Assembly (NCBI RefSeq): GCF_015706575.1
Contig: NW_024037075.1
Coordinates: 13,763,746-13,827,745, forward strand
From: Patiria miniata
Lineage: Eukaryota; Echinodermata; Asteroidea; Valvatida; Asterinidae
Length of the DNA: 64,000 nt
Direction: 5' to 3'
The position numbers and the translations under genes are program-made. The stretch's first letter is position 1, and every line of letters starts with the position of its first letter. The notes beneath the pieces are model-generated. The model was not told where the DNA came from. It did not search any database and saw only the letters and a program-made list of their open reading frames with translations. This document shows, in pieces, positions 11,287-23,397 of this stretch.

Positions 11287-14200
11287 ATGGCTGCTCAATC
11301 TGAAGCAGCCTGCCAGACTGATGTCCCTACCACGATGCAACAGGAGGCACAGGTACCCACCCCCTCAGCTGCAATAGGTGAGTACATTTAGAAGCTAGAC
11401 CATTTGCATGGGGACAATGAGGGAGGGAGGAGTATTAACTCCCCCTCTCCACTCAACTCACACATTCACACACACCCCAAGATTTTTTTTGAAGTTGCAG
11501 GTTTCAACTTTGGACAGTCAGATTTCTCTATATACATGTATCTTCTTTAAAGGTAGAGTAGATCATTTGCAGCTATCCAAAAAGTAACTGACCAAATTAT
11601 TTTTGAAAGCTTACTTTGTTTTGAAGATAGTAATTGGACAAAGAAGACATTAAAAGAAGTCATTACCAAAGATTGGGAATTGAACAATTTTTGGAAATTT
11701 CCATTAGTAGTTGGTTTGTAATTGGGTGAATCTTTGAATGGGTGCGGGTGAGCATTGACACGATGCACATGCGTGCGTGGTTGCTATTATTTGTTTGGTC
11801 AGTGCGTGACATAGTGTCGTTGCAATCGGCTGCAATCAATTCAAAACAAGGCTCTGCAAATTTGATTTGAAATCGAGATCCTGAATCGAGATTTTCTCGG
11901 AATATTACAGCATTCACTGAGCTGAAAGTTTAGCAGGTTAGTTGTTGAGCACCCATCTTTAGATTTTGAGGATTTTTTTTACTTCAAAAGAAACAAATGC
12001 AAATATGACAAATGATCTACTCTACCTTCCAAAAACGGACAACTGGAGATGTACTAGAGTACATGAATCATTTTGTCGGTATCCTTTAAAGGATGTTTGA
12101 ATTCTTCTGATTTTAGATTCCCCACAACAAACTGGAGCCACCGGAAACATGGGCACAGTCAGCGGTAGAAACAATCCTATCATTACTGCCACTGGTTCAG
12201 GTGAAGTTAGTGTCACTTACAACTTGTCGTCAGATGGAGCAGGTAAATATGATCTTGTTTGTTACACTACTTGATATCTTGGGTCAGATATTATTGTATA
12301 TATTGTAGGAGAGGGGGATGGAGATGATATACTACAGAAACATGGACACAAAAGACGGATTGCCAATTCCACGAAAGAGTCTACATTTTTTGTTGCTACG
12401 ATATAAACCACATGTTGACCACATTAGGAGTCTTGTAATGTATACCCACACCAAATGGCACTCCGTATTGTGTGAATCACATGTGGGAAAAAAAAGAAAC
12501 CGGGGAAAAATGGAATCAAGTTTTGGTGGCCTCCAAATGCATTTTTTTTGGTCTGAATTTATTGTTGTCAGTGTAAAAAAAAACAATGTGTAAATACTAT
12601 TAAACGACATCTGACAAGATTGTGTCCAACAGATGGTACAAAAGCCAAAATATTCATTTGATTATTTTGGGGGGGAGGGGGGCAAATTTATTTTGTACAC
12701 TGCCTTATTAACAAACTGTAAATCCCAAGTCACCATTTCTTTTACATGTTTGCCTCAGTAGAGGAAGACTATTCAATCGTTTCAGAAAAATGTTAAACTG
12801 AAATAATACATGTACATTCAATATTGGGTTTTGCCCTCCACCGACATACATGTATTGTATAAACACTGTAAAGACAAATCTGGCGGCAGCCATTTACTGC
12901 AGTGTCGAAAAAGGCTTGCGTGAGTTGCGCTCAGGTATGTATACCCACACTTCGGGCTCCTTCCACCAATTGGAATACCAAAATGCGTGCGCCTCGTCTT
13001 TAAGAACGCGAGCAGCATGCGCATGAGCGTGACACCACCGCAGTAAAAGCTTCTGATTCTGATCACTGGATTCCACTATACTTAGTGTTGTCTCGAGTGT
13101 TCATGAGAAAAAATCACTTTGGTGGGACTCGAACCCATGACCTCCTGCTTACTATAACATGTACTTGTTGCTTGTTTGACCTCAACAGGAGTAAATCCAC
13201 AGAGTCAGAAACCAGACCAAGTATCGAGAGTGGGGGATCTCAACCAAGAAGTCGGTAACAAGGCCAGGGACCTTTTAAGGAAATGTTACAAGACAACGGG
13301 TAGCTATGTTCAGTTGAACCCTGGGGTTCCCGATGATCAAAGACCCATTGTTGGCATTTACACTAAATTGCGGGTTAGAACAAAGAAAGGTACTGTAGAA
13401 GAAGAATACTCTGAGGAAACTGTATATTCCACAGAGTATGACAAAATATTTAAAGATTGGCCTGAAACTGAGTTCAATCGTGCTATTTTATTTGGCATTG
13501 GTGGTGTGGGGAAGTCAACCATTTTTGACAAGATTGCATATGACTGGGCTGATGAGGCATGTGAAATCCTGAAAAGATTCAAGCTTGTCTTTCTTTTAAA
13601 AATGTATGCCCTGTTTCAAGAATCTGATCTTGTTGATTCCATTTTTGATCAACTTTTAGGCGTAAAGTCAGGAGTAGCCAAAGTTGAACTTGATAAATTC
13701 ATTCAGGACAACTCAAATAAGGTCTTGATACTTTTGGATGGTTTTGATGAAATGAGGACCAAAACGCTTGATGCAGCCTCATTCGGGTCTACCCTAAAAG
13801 CGCTTAGTAGAACAGAATACAGGGATTGTTTCGTCCTGGTGTCAACTCGCCCCTCTCATCTTGAGAAATTGATGTCAAAATCACTTGTCCAAAATCCTTG
13901 CACACACGTAGAGGTTCTGGGGTTTACCAAAGAGGATGTTAATGAATACATTCTGAAATTCTATTACAAAGATCCTATTAGTGGCAGTGCACTGATCCAA
14001 AACATTGAAAAATCCAACACGCTGCTCGATTTCTCCAAGAATCCAATGCTTCTCCTTCTCATGTGTTTGTTGTGGAGGGAGAAAAAACAACTCCCCGAAA
14101 CAACTTCACGCCTCTTCACTGAGGCAGTTGATTACATGTTCACAAGAAAAGGATATACATGTAGCTCCGAAGATGCATCAAAAACAGTGATTGCCATAGG

Positions 14201-15893
14201 AAAAACTGCACTGAGGGGATTCGTAAGTGCTGACCAGAACTTCTCATTTCAAAAAGATGAGTTTGAACAAAATGCGCTGGACCTGGCACTGAAAGCAGGC
14301 ATCCTAACCCAGCAGAGAGTTATCAAAAACCTCAAATGTCACAACAACATACAATTCATGCACAAGACTATTCAGGAATACTGTGCTGGTAAATACTTGC
14401 AAAGTGTACATATGTCAAACCAGGGATTTTTGTACAAAGTTTTTCCATTCGGAAAATTTCAAAACAATTTAAGGCAACTATGTCAGACAATTGAGGGTGT
14501 CGTTTCAAATGATTTTCTTTTGCGTTTTTGTTGTGGTGACAATGAAAAGTGCATGACTGACATTGTTAGATTGCTTGACTGTAAATTCAACAAGGATCGA
14601 CATAAGCCCATGTATCAATCACATGTTATACAATTAATTAGTCAACACTGTTTTTTTGAAAGCCAATCCAAAGAGATCCCACAATGTCTAACCAGCAACT
14701 CACTCATCCCATCAGATATCAAGGTGGGTAACAATAATGAATTCCGTATTCTCATATGCCTTCTTAAAATGATCTGTAGGTCAGACATCCAGGCACCACA
14801 ACTCTCATGCATTGAAACCATTTGGATTTATTCTGTGTCTTCGGTCAGTGGTTTAGCCTTTGCCCTGGGTTACATGGAAAACCTCAGGAATCTGATGCTC
14901 TCCTGCTGTACTTTAGGGAAGGGTGAGCTTGAGAAAATCCTGGCATCACTGAAATGCAACAATCTCTTGACCAGTCTTAAAATATATGATTGCAATACAT
15001 TGGGAGGTAGAGCTGTAGAATGGGCCCATATCAAACACTTGACAAGCCTCGAGAAACTTGAAGTAAGGGAGTGCAAACTTCAGAGCACAGACATTGAACA
15101 CATTGCCTCGGCTGAAGGTAACATGCCCAAACTGACTGACTTGTATCTTCATAGCAACAATTCATTGGGTGAATTTGCTGTGTTGTGGGCCAAGGAATTG
15201 CCAAAAATGATGCACTTAAATAAGCTGGATCTGGGCAATTGTGATTTGACACAGTCAGACATTCCACACATTGCCTCGGCTGTAGGTAACATGCCCAGAC
15301 TGACTGACTTGGATCTTGGTGGCAACGATCCATTGGGTGAATGTGCTGTGTCATGGGCCAAGGAATTACCCAATATGATGCACTTAAGTAAGCTGAACCT
15401 GAACTATTGCGGTTTGACACAGTCAGACATTCCACACATTGCCTCGGCTGTAGGTAACATGCCCAGACTGACTGACTTGCATCTTGGTCTCAACAAGTCA
15501 TTGGGTGGATGTGCTGCAGTGTGGGCCAAGGAATTGCCCAATATGATGCACTTAAATAAGCTGGACCTGAACTATTGCGGTTTGACACGGTCAGACATTC
15601 CACACATTGCCTCGGCTGTAGGTAACATGCCCAGACTGACTGACTTGCATCTTGGTGGCAACTGGTCATTGGGTGAATGTGCTGACTTGTGGGCCAAGGA
15701 ATTACCCAAAATGATGCACTTAAATAAGCTGGACCTGAACAATTGCGGTTTGACACGGTCAGACATTCCACACATTGCCTCGGCTGTAGGTGACATGCCC
15801 AGACTGACTGTGTTGAAACTTGGTGACAACTGGGCATTGCGTGGACGGCATAAGTTACACTCCCTCTTCCCATCACTTAGGGTTATATTTTAA
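11287..15893 (+). CDS. NACHT-LRR (NLR) innate immune receptor, copy 1
   Basis: Three exons: 11287-11377, 12117-12242, 13189-15893, all phase-consistent (91+126+2705 nt, 973 residues plus TAA). Cytoplasmic NLRs sense microbial or damage signals and oligomerise through an ATP-binding NACHT domain. Visible: N-terminal linker 1-30; Gly/Asn/Val-rich motif in exon 2 (31-72); NACHT with Walker A GIGGVGKST (about 175-183), Walker B LILLDGFDE (about 252-260), STRPSHL sensor (about 291-297), NPMLLLLMCLLW helix region, and the HKTIQEYCAG motif (about 464-473) typical of animal NLRs; then leucine-rich repeats to the C terminus, the last part in five 168-bp units. No Death, CARD or Pyrin domain is present. 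The start ATG has context TACCATGG; copy 2 keeps an ATG at the matching place. It lies about 1.7 kb upstream of duplication copy 2. Confidence 0.88.
11551..12028. mobile_element. MITE in NLR intron 1, copy 1 only
   Basis: Ends AAGGTAGAGTAGATCATTTG and CAAATGATCTACTCTACCTT (the latter with a small spacer) are inverted repeats. No coding capacity. Copy 2 lacks it and instead has a Harbinger-type element whose insertion point is within about ten bases. A one-ended relative is at 48216-48240. Confidence 0.75.
12117..12242 (+). CDS. NLR exon 2: Gly/Asn/Val-rich putative signalling motif (copy 1)
   Basis: A 126-bp exon between acceptor TTCTGATTTTAG and donor GTAAAT encodes 42 residues centred on GTVSGRNNPIITATGSGEVS. 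The G-x-x-N spacing with flanking hydrophobic residues resembles amyloid signalling motifs such as the RHIM core (I/V-Q-I/V-G-x-x-N), but the first hydrophobic positions do not match exactly. Function is inference; the exon itself is secure because frame, splice sites and sequence are kept in copy 2. Confidence 0.75.
12243..13188 (+). other. NLR intron 2 (copy 1)
   Basis: Intron of 946 bp. It contains a repeat related to 31310-31435 and 57443-57486 (core TTTTGCCCT-C-ACCGAC), a G/C-rich stretch 12878-13075 related to 45205-45417, and a minus-strand tRNA-like core at 13125-13150 just before the acceptor. Confidence 0.6.
15090..15857 (+). repeat. Five tandem 168-bp LRR units inside the NLR
   Basis: The string GACATTCCACACATTGCCTC or a close variant starts at 15090, 15258, 15426, 15594 and 15762, exactly 168 bp apart. 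Each unit encodes 56 residues, two ribonuclease-inhibitor-type leucine-rich repeats. Units 2-5 are nearly identical at DNA level, showing recent expansion or homogenisation. Long open frames on the minus strand over this array (15031-15876) are by-products. Confidence 0.95.
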
Positions 15894-16287
15894 TTCTCCC
15901 TCGCCAAGCTCGCTCTAGAATTACATGTACTATGCATAACAATATCAAAATGATAACATTCTCCATAAAAGGAAATGAAATTTACAAGAAAATCAACAAA
16001 CTTAGAGAGCCTAATGTTTCAATCCTAAGCAGGACCATTCTCAAAGGCAAACATTGTAAGACATTCTTGATGTAGGTCAGTAGGGTCGCACAGCATGTAA
16101 GACAATTAGCTGTTCACTATCTACGTAAAACAATAACGAAGAATGTGAAGTTCAGGAATTGTGCAATGAAAAAAAACCACCAACAAACAAACAAACAAAC
16201 AAACACCCCCAAGAAACCTAACAAAAAAACCCACAAAAACACAGATAATTAAAATATGTGTCATTCTAGGATGCCTGTTTGAAATTT

Positions 16288-16715
16288 AAAGGGAATATAC
16301 AACATTTGCAAACTTAAAAAAAAAACTTCCAAATTGTTATGAAAAACCTTACTGGACTGTCAATGAATGACAGTCTTAAGCATCCTGTAAAATCATGGCA
16401 CCTCGTGTGCTGACATTTTTAAGAAAAGTGGTATTTTTGTATCAGCGTTGGGAAAAAAGTGTTTTTTTTTTTTTTAAACTTCCCCCAATTTATTATGTTT
16501 AGTTAGTCTGAATAATTGCAATCCATTACACACCTATGAACATCCAGACTACAAGAACATGGTTGGTTTTGGGGTTTTTTTCCCTGCATCTAAGAACACA
16601 GAAACTTCAAACAAGTCAGTGTAACAATTCTTGCCATAAAATACTAACCCCCCGAATCTATCCATTTCTAAAAATTACAGCCAAAAAAAATGTTGCATAT
16701 TATCTGTAAAGATAA
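16288..16715. mobile_element. MITE of the AAAGGGAAT family (c)
   Basis: Starts AAAGGGAATATACAACATTTG, ends near AAATGTTGCATATTATCTGT. Inner segments (CATCCTGTAAAATCATGGCACCT, read in parts, and GTGGTATTTTTGTATCA) match the elements at 5923-6476 and 7000-7515. Confidence 0.6.
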
Positions 16716-16822
16716 ACATCATAACACATTCTGGATTCAGATGGTCAGTAGGGTCACACTATAAGACAATTAGCTGTTCACCCTCTACATATGTCACCGT
16801 AGTTTGTCATCAAAGTCAAACT

Positions 16823-17022
16823 GACACTCTTAAAGTCCGGTTAGATATAGCTCTGCAACCGGGTCAGATTGGACCTGACACTCTTCTGGGTCAAAATGAT
16901 AATTTTCTTGGTCAAATGGCTAGAAAGGTGACTCAGAGAAGTGTTATTTTGACCCGGAAAATTGTCAGGTCAAATCTGATCTGGATTTTGGTCGAATCTG
17001 ACCCGGGACTTTTTAGAGTGTC
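16823..17022. mobile_element. 200-bp MITE with GACACTCT ends
   Basis: Left end GACACTCTTAAAGTCCGG, right end CCGGGACTTTTTAGAGTGTC, inverted repeats of each other; the body repeats GGGTCAGATT/GGTCAAAT words. No open frame of note. Confidence 0.65.
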
Positions 17023-17554
17023 TATGATTCGCTGATTGGGTCAATGAGAATGGACAAGGAACTGTAGATTCATGCTAAGAATGGACGGGGCGAATCTGGC
17101 ACAAATCTACAGTTCCAAGTCTGTTCTCCAAATTTAATTTCTTAAAACATTAGTTTATGCAAATAAGATCCCTGATTTACCACAATCTCCATGTTTGTGA
17201 ATACATGTAAGTGTAGATTCCACATCTGGAAACTCTTTATAAAGTGGCAAACAGAATTACTGTAGACTTCAGATCTTTACGTGTGTGCACGAAAACATCA
17301 CTAATTTGAAAACCCAGTGGATATATGGTATTTGTTGATTTCTGAGGCTGTATGGGTGGTTTGGTCGGTCCATTTCCAAGTTGAGACTTGTTGGCCTGAC
17401 AACAGTTGAATATATGTATCATGTTAAAACAGTGAGAAGTTTTGTGATTATTCCAGTCTAAGATGGTAAATACATGTGCATTTTGTAAATAAAATTATAT
17501 TTTTGGAGACTCGTTTGCCAAGTGGCTTATTTAATTGTACTTAAGTCAAATGGT

Positions 17555-20500
17555 TGAAATATTAAGTATTACTCAAAGTAGTTTTGGGATTTTGTACATA
17601 GGTGGTTTTGTTTAAAGAAAATTTGTTATATTTTGTTTATATTTGCTACAAACTTTGGTACAAAGGTTGGTGGGAAGATCAGATTTAAAAACTGCTAAAA
17701 GATGAAGGAATAACTGATTTGACCCAGCATTGAAGGGGTGCGAGGGTTGTTTTCGAGATTATATTCATTAGAAATTAAAACTACTAAATGAAATATGAAA
17801 ATAAGGATATCCTTTTTTTCTTCTTCAAATAAACCACGAAGGGCAACTGATTGGTGCGTTATAATTTTGTTCATTTACATTGTTTTCGTTATTTAGAAAA
17901 AACACAATATTCTGGCATTTGGATGTAAATGGAGTTTGATGTCAAATTCACTGTCTGTATTTTGTAGTGGTTGAAAACGCTGAAAGTTTCTCTTTATTAA
18001 TGAAGTTTTTAAATAAAAGACTTTTTTAACATTTATATCTGTAATCATGAATAGACCCTCTCTTAAACATTACTAGAAAATTCTCCTTTTTTGCAAGTCG
18101 GGCAAGTCCAAGAAAAGGTCTCCTTGTAGTCCCATACATAACATACCTTAATTGTCTTCTTTATGACAAATACTTACAAAAAAATTTGTGGGTACAGTAT
18201 TCTCCTTTCAGATGCCCAACAGTAGAATACAAAAACACACTGATCTAATTGCTTTTTAGAGGGTTAAACTTTCCTGGGATGTAACGTGTGTGAATTCTTG
18301 GACTTGCCCAGTAATAGCCTGATGGAGTAGTGGAAAGGATTGCATTCTGGTTACATATTAAAATACATGATGTTAGTATCTCACAATTGTTTCTGGTGTG
18401 ATCATTTTGTGTCAGTCACATTCTGTTGTATTGCATTTGACCTTAAGATGAGTATGCGAGGAAGAGTGTATAGTGTTGTTTGCTCAGAATTGAATGGTTC
18501 AAACCCACCATCATCCCTGTCCTCTTTGACAGATAATCAAACACAATCCAGGCCATGTGTTTATCTGAAACCCTATTATCTGTAAATTCACAGCCCTACT
18601 TCAATGAAGATGGGTCACAGTTCGTTGCCTTCAACAATCTTGTTTTGTTTCTGCACTTTCTTTTTGACTTTTACATGTTGGACCGAAATGGTTGGAAAAA
18701 AAAGTACCTTCATTGGAGGTATCTCTCCAATATTTATTTTGAGGGTGCCCCCCCCCCAAAAAAAAGTCACCCACAAACAAAGGGAAAATATGAACAAAGA
18801 TTGAACTTAATAACCATTACTAAGGGAATAGATATGTGCTTAGCCGGTTTTAAATGAGTACCGGTGTGTTTAAAACCAGCTAGGGACCTGGTTGCCAATC
18901 GACTCAGGCCATTATTCTCCACCAGGCCTGTAGCCGGATTTTAACATACTTGTTTCATACCTGCCAAGCACATTATTTATTCCCATTCATAAATAACTTT
19001 TGGTCAAAAAGTCATAAGAAGTCAAAAATTCACGAATGTCCAACTATTTTGTTCAGCAAATTACTTCGTGTTTAGATAAACACCCCCTGGCCATGTCTGT
19101 GTACTTGCCTCGTCCACGCAGTGGAAATTGGCGCGCACGCTGCGCGTACTAGGTGATGTGGTGCAGAACACAGGAATTGTGTTAACTGATGTGTTTTCAG
19201 TAGCTTAAACCACCCACATGACATTTCTCGACCAATAGGCTTTATTCATGAGTCGGCCATATTAAATTGAAAGTGAGGTCAAACCCTCATTTTTTCAAAC
19301 TTGCGAACAGAAATGAAAGCAATGACTTAAAGTAAATCACATATTATTAGTCTGCTCTGATGAATAATTTAAAATTTGTGATTAAACAGGTCCTAATGTT
19401 AAAAGCCACATTTAAAAAAAAAAACAATTGAAAGTGATAGTCTGTCACCATCCCATTCCACAGTGTACAATTGATTAAAACATTCAGGGAACGATCAAAG
19501 TGGTCTTCTTGTAAAGAAGGCCTGTAGCCTAGGAAAGAGTGAACTGTCTCAGGTATTTTAGGCCAAAAAAAAAAATATTCGGTCTCTGGTCAGACCAAAG
19601 TTCCGGAATTGACGCGGCCACGCGGCTTTTTTTTTTTTCTTCAAGCTTGGATTGTACAGACAAGGTGGGGTACTATTTTGCTTTTTTGGTGTCCTCATGT
19701 ACATTGGTGTCCTCCATAATTTGCCTTGGTGCTTTCGATCATTTGCCTTGGTGCAATTTCCCATTCCTTGGTGCTCTTTGGTAAAAAAAACTTGAGGAGG
19801 TGCGGAAATAGAGGGCGCTGTTGGAGCTACCGCGGAACATTTTGGGAAAAAAAAAGATCGACTCGCATGATTAAAATCGACGCGCGCGCTGATCAGAGAC
19901 CGACTTATTTTTTGTTTGGCCTGATGACTTTTGGTTTATCATGAACTAGGAGCAGTTAGCTTCAAAATTGTCATCTTGGATGCATTCCTGTGATCATGCA
20001 TGCACCACTGATGAGTTCCATTGTTCTATAAATGGTGTATGTGAAAACCCTCTTGGAACAGTTTCGGGTATAAAGAGCACATCCAGACATACTGTTTTAT
20101 CTTCCTACATCCAGAGCACATCCAGACATACTGTTTTATCTTCCTACATGTATGCCATGCGTTTTACATGCGTTGCTAGTCAATAATATTCAGATCATAT
20201 TTCAAGCAAGCACTCTGACTTGTCAAATCCAGTCAACAGCATAAACAGGCAGGAAGTAGGCACAGCTGGCTTATCAATCACCTACAGTCAAGGCATAGCT
20301 GTATCAAGTTACGTAAACAGTCCCAGCGAGTCAATCCTGCTTTATGTAGGCTGGGACCTCTTAACTGTTGAAAACAGTCACTTGATTGATTTTGACTGAA
20401 AGGACAACTTGGCACAATGTATGTTTGCATAGAAGCACATCCAGAATGTTTTACTTTGAGAAGACATGAACAAATCTCAACAACTGTCACTTGATAATCG

Positions 20501-21335
20501 CATTATCCATGCATGACTTTTGAATTGCTGGGAGAACTTTGAAAAAAAATTACATGATCAAAATAAATTGTGTAAATTGTTAGGAACAAATGAAGGTTAT
20601 GAAAGTAAAGGGCGTTTTGATCTTCAATAGCATTTACAATAGCCACATCAGTTTGCTTAGCCAACTGATACGTGTTAAACATTCCAACTTGGTTATCGGT
20701 CCAAACACATGCTGGGACTGTCTCATCAACATGGGTGATCAGTTGGGAGGGGCCCAACTTGGGCAGGAACCTTATTCCCATCTAAACGATCATGATAAAA
20801 GTAAAGTTTGGTGGGACAGGGCTAGGGTGCTTGGTCCTATACCATTCAGACGGGAGGACCAAGGGCACTTGCTCAGGCCGGGCCTGGGAGCTCATCAGAG
20901 GCAGATCAAACATGTCGTCTTTTTGTAGCAACTTCCAGGGTAGCCTTGTAGAAAATGACTCGGTTTGTCTGATGACACTTTGCAGCACATGGCCGTGGAT
21001 GTGCTCATCACGTACGCTCGTTGGTAAATGCGCGCCCTCTAACATCCATATATGAGTAGCAGTGCCCAACCCAAGTTAGGCCTGCCCATTGCAACTTCAG
21101 TGATCTAGTTTGGCTCAAGTTGGGACAGTCCCAACATAAGCTTGGTCTGACGACCAAGTTGGGGCATAGTTGGTTTGCAAATGAACAAAAGTGTGAAAAG
21201 TGAGGACCAACATTATCTTTCTTGTTTGATAAGCTGTACGATAATTCACAATGGAAACATTTCCGTATCTTTTGTTCATTTCTACTGGAATCTCTTATCT
21301 AATTTTCCTGTGGATTTGTTGGTTTTATCGTTCCA
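17555..21335. other. Non-coding start of duplication copy 2
   Basis: Matches 62-4235. It includes the MITE at 19561-19921. A minus-strand open frame pair (20503-20781, 20782-21069) is conserved with copy 1 but unrecognised. Locally a short direct duplication of ACATCCAGACATACTGTTTT is seen at about 20080-20140 in this copy only. Confidence 0.5.
19561..19921. mobile_element. Harbinger-type MITE, copy 2
   Basis: Counterpart of the element at 2057-2425. It starts GGCCAAAA and ends TTTGGCC, with CGGTCTCTGGTCAG and CTGATCAGAGACCG inside the arms. TTA precedes it; the right flank has changed to TGA. Confidence 0.68.
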
Positions 21336-21417
21336 GCATGTGACATACCTGGAGGTCCAGTTGGAGGTCAAACAAAGGTCACCCTGCGAAACGAACACTT
21401 GCAATACATCGTTACAT
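21336..21417 (+). pseudogene. SURF1: SURF1 penultimate exon (copy 2), probably a fragment
   Basis: Duplicate of the exon at 4236-4317 with the same splice sites and one changed residue (CDIPGG instead of CDVPGG); other differences are silent. Upstream, between the copy 1 NLR gene (ending 15893) and here, I could not find any other SURF1 exon, so this copy is unlikely to belong to a complete SURF1 gene. Calling it a pseudogene is inference: the exon itself carries no disabling change. Confidence 0.65.
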
Positions 21418-22448
21418 GGTGAGTACCATCAATGCTAGAGAAAGACACGGCATTATTTGAAGTAATGAATTTGAAGTACAATGTGTGAGTGAAATGGATT
21501 TAATTGTTCTGAATAAGTTGACTCCCAGGGTTGTATGGTATCGGAAATTTTGATTTATTGATACATACCGGTATATCTTCAATATCGATTATGTTTAATA
21601 TATCGAATATTTGCAAAATACGTTGCAATTTCTTACCATGCAATCGCGGATCAGGTGCTTCTGAAAAAATTCCTTTATGAAGTATTTTTTAAGTGGACAA
21701 ATTGTTTCAACGAACATGCTTCTCAGCAGCTCTTCCACCACAAAAAAAAGATTGGTTTGTTTACTTCAAATGAAAGGTTTGTTTACTTGAAACTCAGTTT
21801 TTTGACGAGACTTGCAAGCTTTCCTTTGCCTAGGTGAAAGTATGCACCGTACCAGTACATGCAGGATGTATGGTTCCTGCCACTGTAAAGATAATAGCCA
21901 ATGCTGGAAGAAGTAGGAGCAGTTTACAGCACTGAACATAAAGTCAAATCTTTACATCATGAAAAGGTCACGAAAACATCTTTAGAAAACAGGTTTATGT
22001 GTGATCATTCACAAAGCTTGATCTCACTTTTCTGGGTTTGTCTTTTCTGACTTTGTCTATATACATGCAAGTTACAAATCCTGGCCTGCCTGCTCTCATT
22101 TGAAACAGCAAGTGATCTGAATAGAGGAATTTTTTTCTATTGGCCTACTTCCTAGTCATCAATATTACGAAAAGTGATGACACGTATATTTTACGTACAC
22201 CAAATTACCTAACACACGTGGCTCAGCGAGAGACGTAATGTCACACGCACACATTTTGCGATGCACTGCACGTGATCTCTTCACAAGCTACACATGCTCA
22301 ACTCAACTCAGCTGAACTCAGTAAATGTCGCTTTGGACCACATTCTTGCACTAGGGATGTCAGTCATTGTTGGGACATTTGCTTACTTTTCGTATGATGG
22401 AAATTACAATTATTAGGAAGAACACTTTTTTTTTCTTTTATGCTATAC

Positions 22449-22726
22449 TTTTGAAAAGTTGAACAAAGAAATTGACTTGAGCAGGGTTTAAACCTGCAAC
22501 ATCCGGATAACCATTCCTGGGTCTGTTTCATGACTTTGGATGTGGTCCCTGGCTACGACCGGTTTATGGCTTCTGACTAGCGTCCCTTGAACAAAGATGT
22601 TGACAAATTGGGGCACCGCCAACATAGGGCTGGATAGCTCAGTTGGTAGAGCACCGGAATAATTATTCGGAGGTCGTGGGTTCAAGCCACACTCAAGTCA
22701 GTTTCTTTGTCCAACTTTTCAAAAAT
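22449..22726. repeat. Palindromic tRNA-derived element, copy 2
   Basis: Same structure as 5351-5627: inverted ends around AAAAGTTGAACAAAGAAATT and a tRNA-like body at 22624-22696 starting GGCTGGATAGCTCAGTTGG. The acceptor 3' strand reads TCAAGTC, breaking one pair present in copy 1. Confidence 0.62.
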
Positions 22727-23397
22727 TGTTATAATTCCCCTAGTCAGTTTATCTTTGTATCTTTGTTTTTCAAAAAACGATTTTTAAATAGTTGAATGGA
22801 ATTTACATATTTGCTTAAACTATGCTCTTGAGCCATGCCAATTAGTCAATTAACCTTCTTGTCATTCCAAGGGACCTCATTTGTATTTTTATTTTGGATG
22901 AAAACAGATCCTGCTTTGTCTTTGTCAACACAAAGCTTTTTGAAGTGGTCCATCCACGCACTGTCCACGCTCGCTCATGCAGCTCGTATGTTCATGCCAA
23001 TGCACTTGCGCACGACAGTCACTAGAATTAGCTGAGATTTTGGCGCATGTGCACAAACTAAGTGGAAGGGACGAACATAACTGGCAGACACACATATTTT
23101 TTGATCACTGTCGATTAACTCGAAATCATTTTAAATAAATGATATCAACGATATTGATCACTTTGACATCGAGTAATTCAGTAAATCAATGGACCCTATT
23201 GGCTGCAAAGTACATTCCGAATTCGCTATGAAATCTTCACTTGCAAGTAACAGTGTACATGTAACTAGTATTACTACAATATTAAACTTCAATCTTTAAT
23301 CTTTCCTGGTCTAGACAAAAATCACCCAGATGACATTCTAGGCTTGCTATAGTGAACAACTAGACCTGTTTGCAGTCATTGAACCCTAATATCTTAG

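Larger units (their letters stand above)
15894..17554. other. Spacer between duplication copies
   Basis: No gene seen. It holds an (ACAA)n tract at about 16185-16206, a third AAAGGGAAT-family MITE (16288-16715) and a 200-bp MITE (16823-17022). An AATAAA at 17488-17493 is far from the NLR stop and cannot be assigned with confidence. Confidence 0.6.

Noticed and set aside
15031-15876. Minus-strand open frames of up to 134 codons
   Set aside because: Antisense shadows of the 168-bp LRR repeats of the NLR gene; periodic with the sense codons.
18555-18857. Open frame FNEDGSQFVAFNN... resembling part of a protein
   Set aside because: The matching copy 1 sequence (1078 onward) is interrupted in this frame and includes poly-C; no family match. 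A faint likeness of LHWRY to a SURF1 motif is too short to count.
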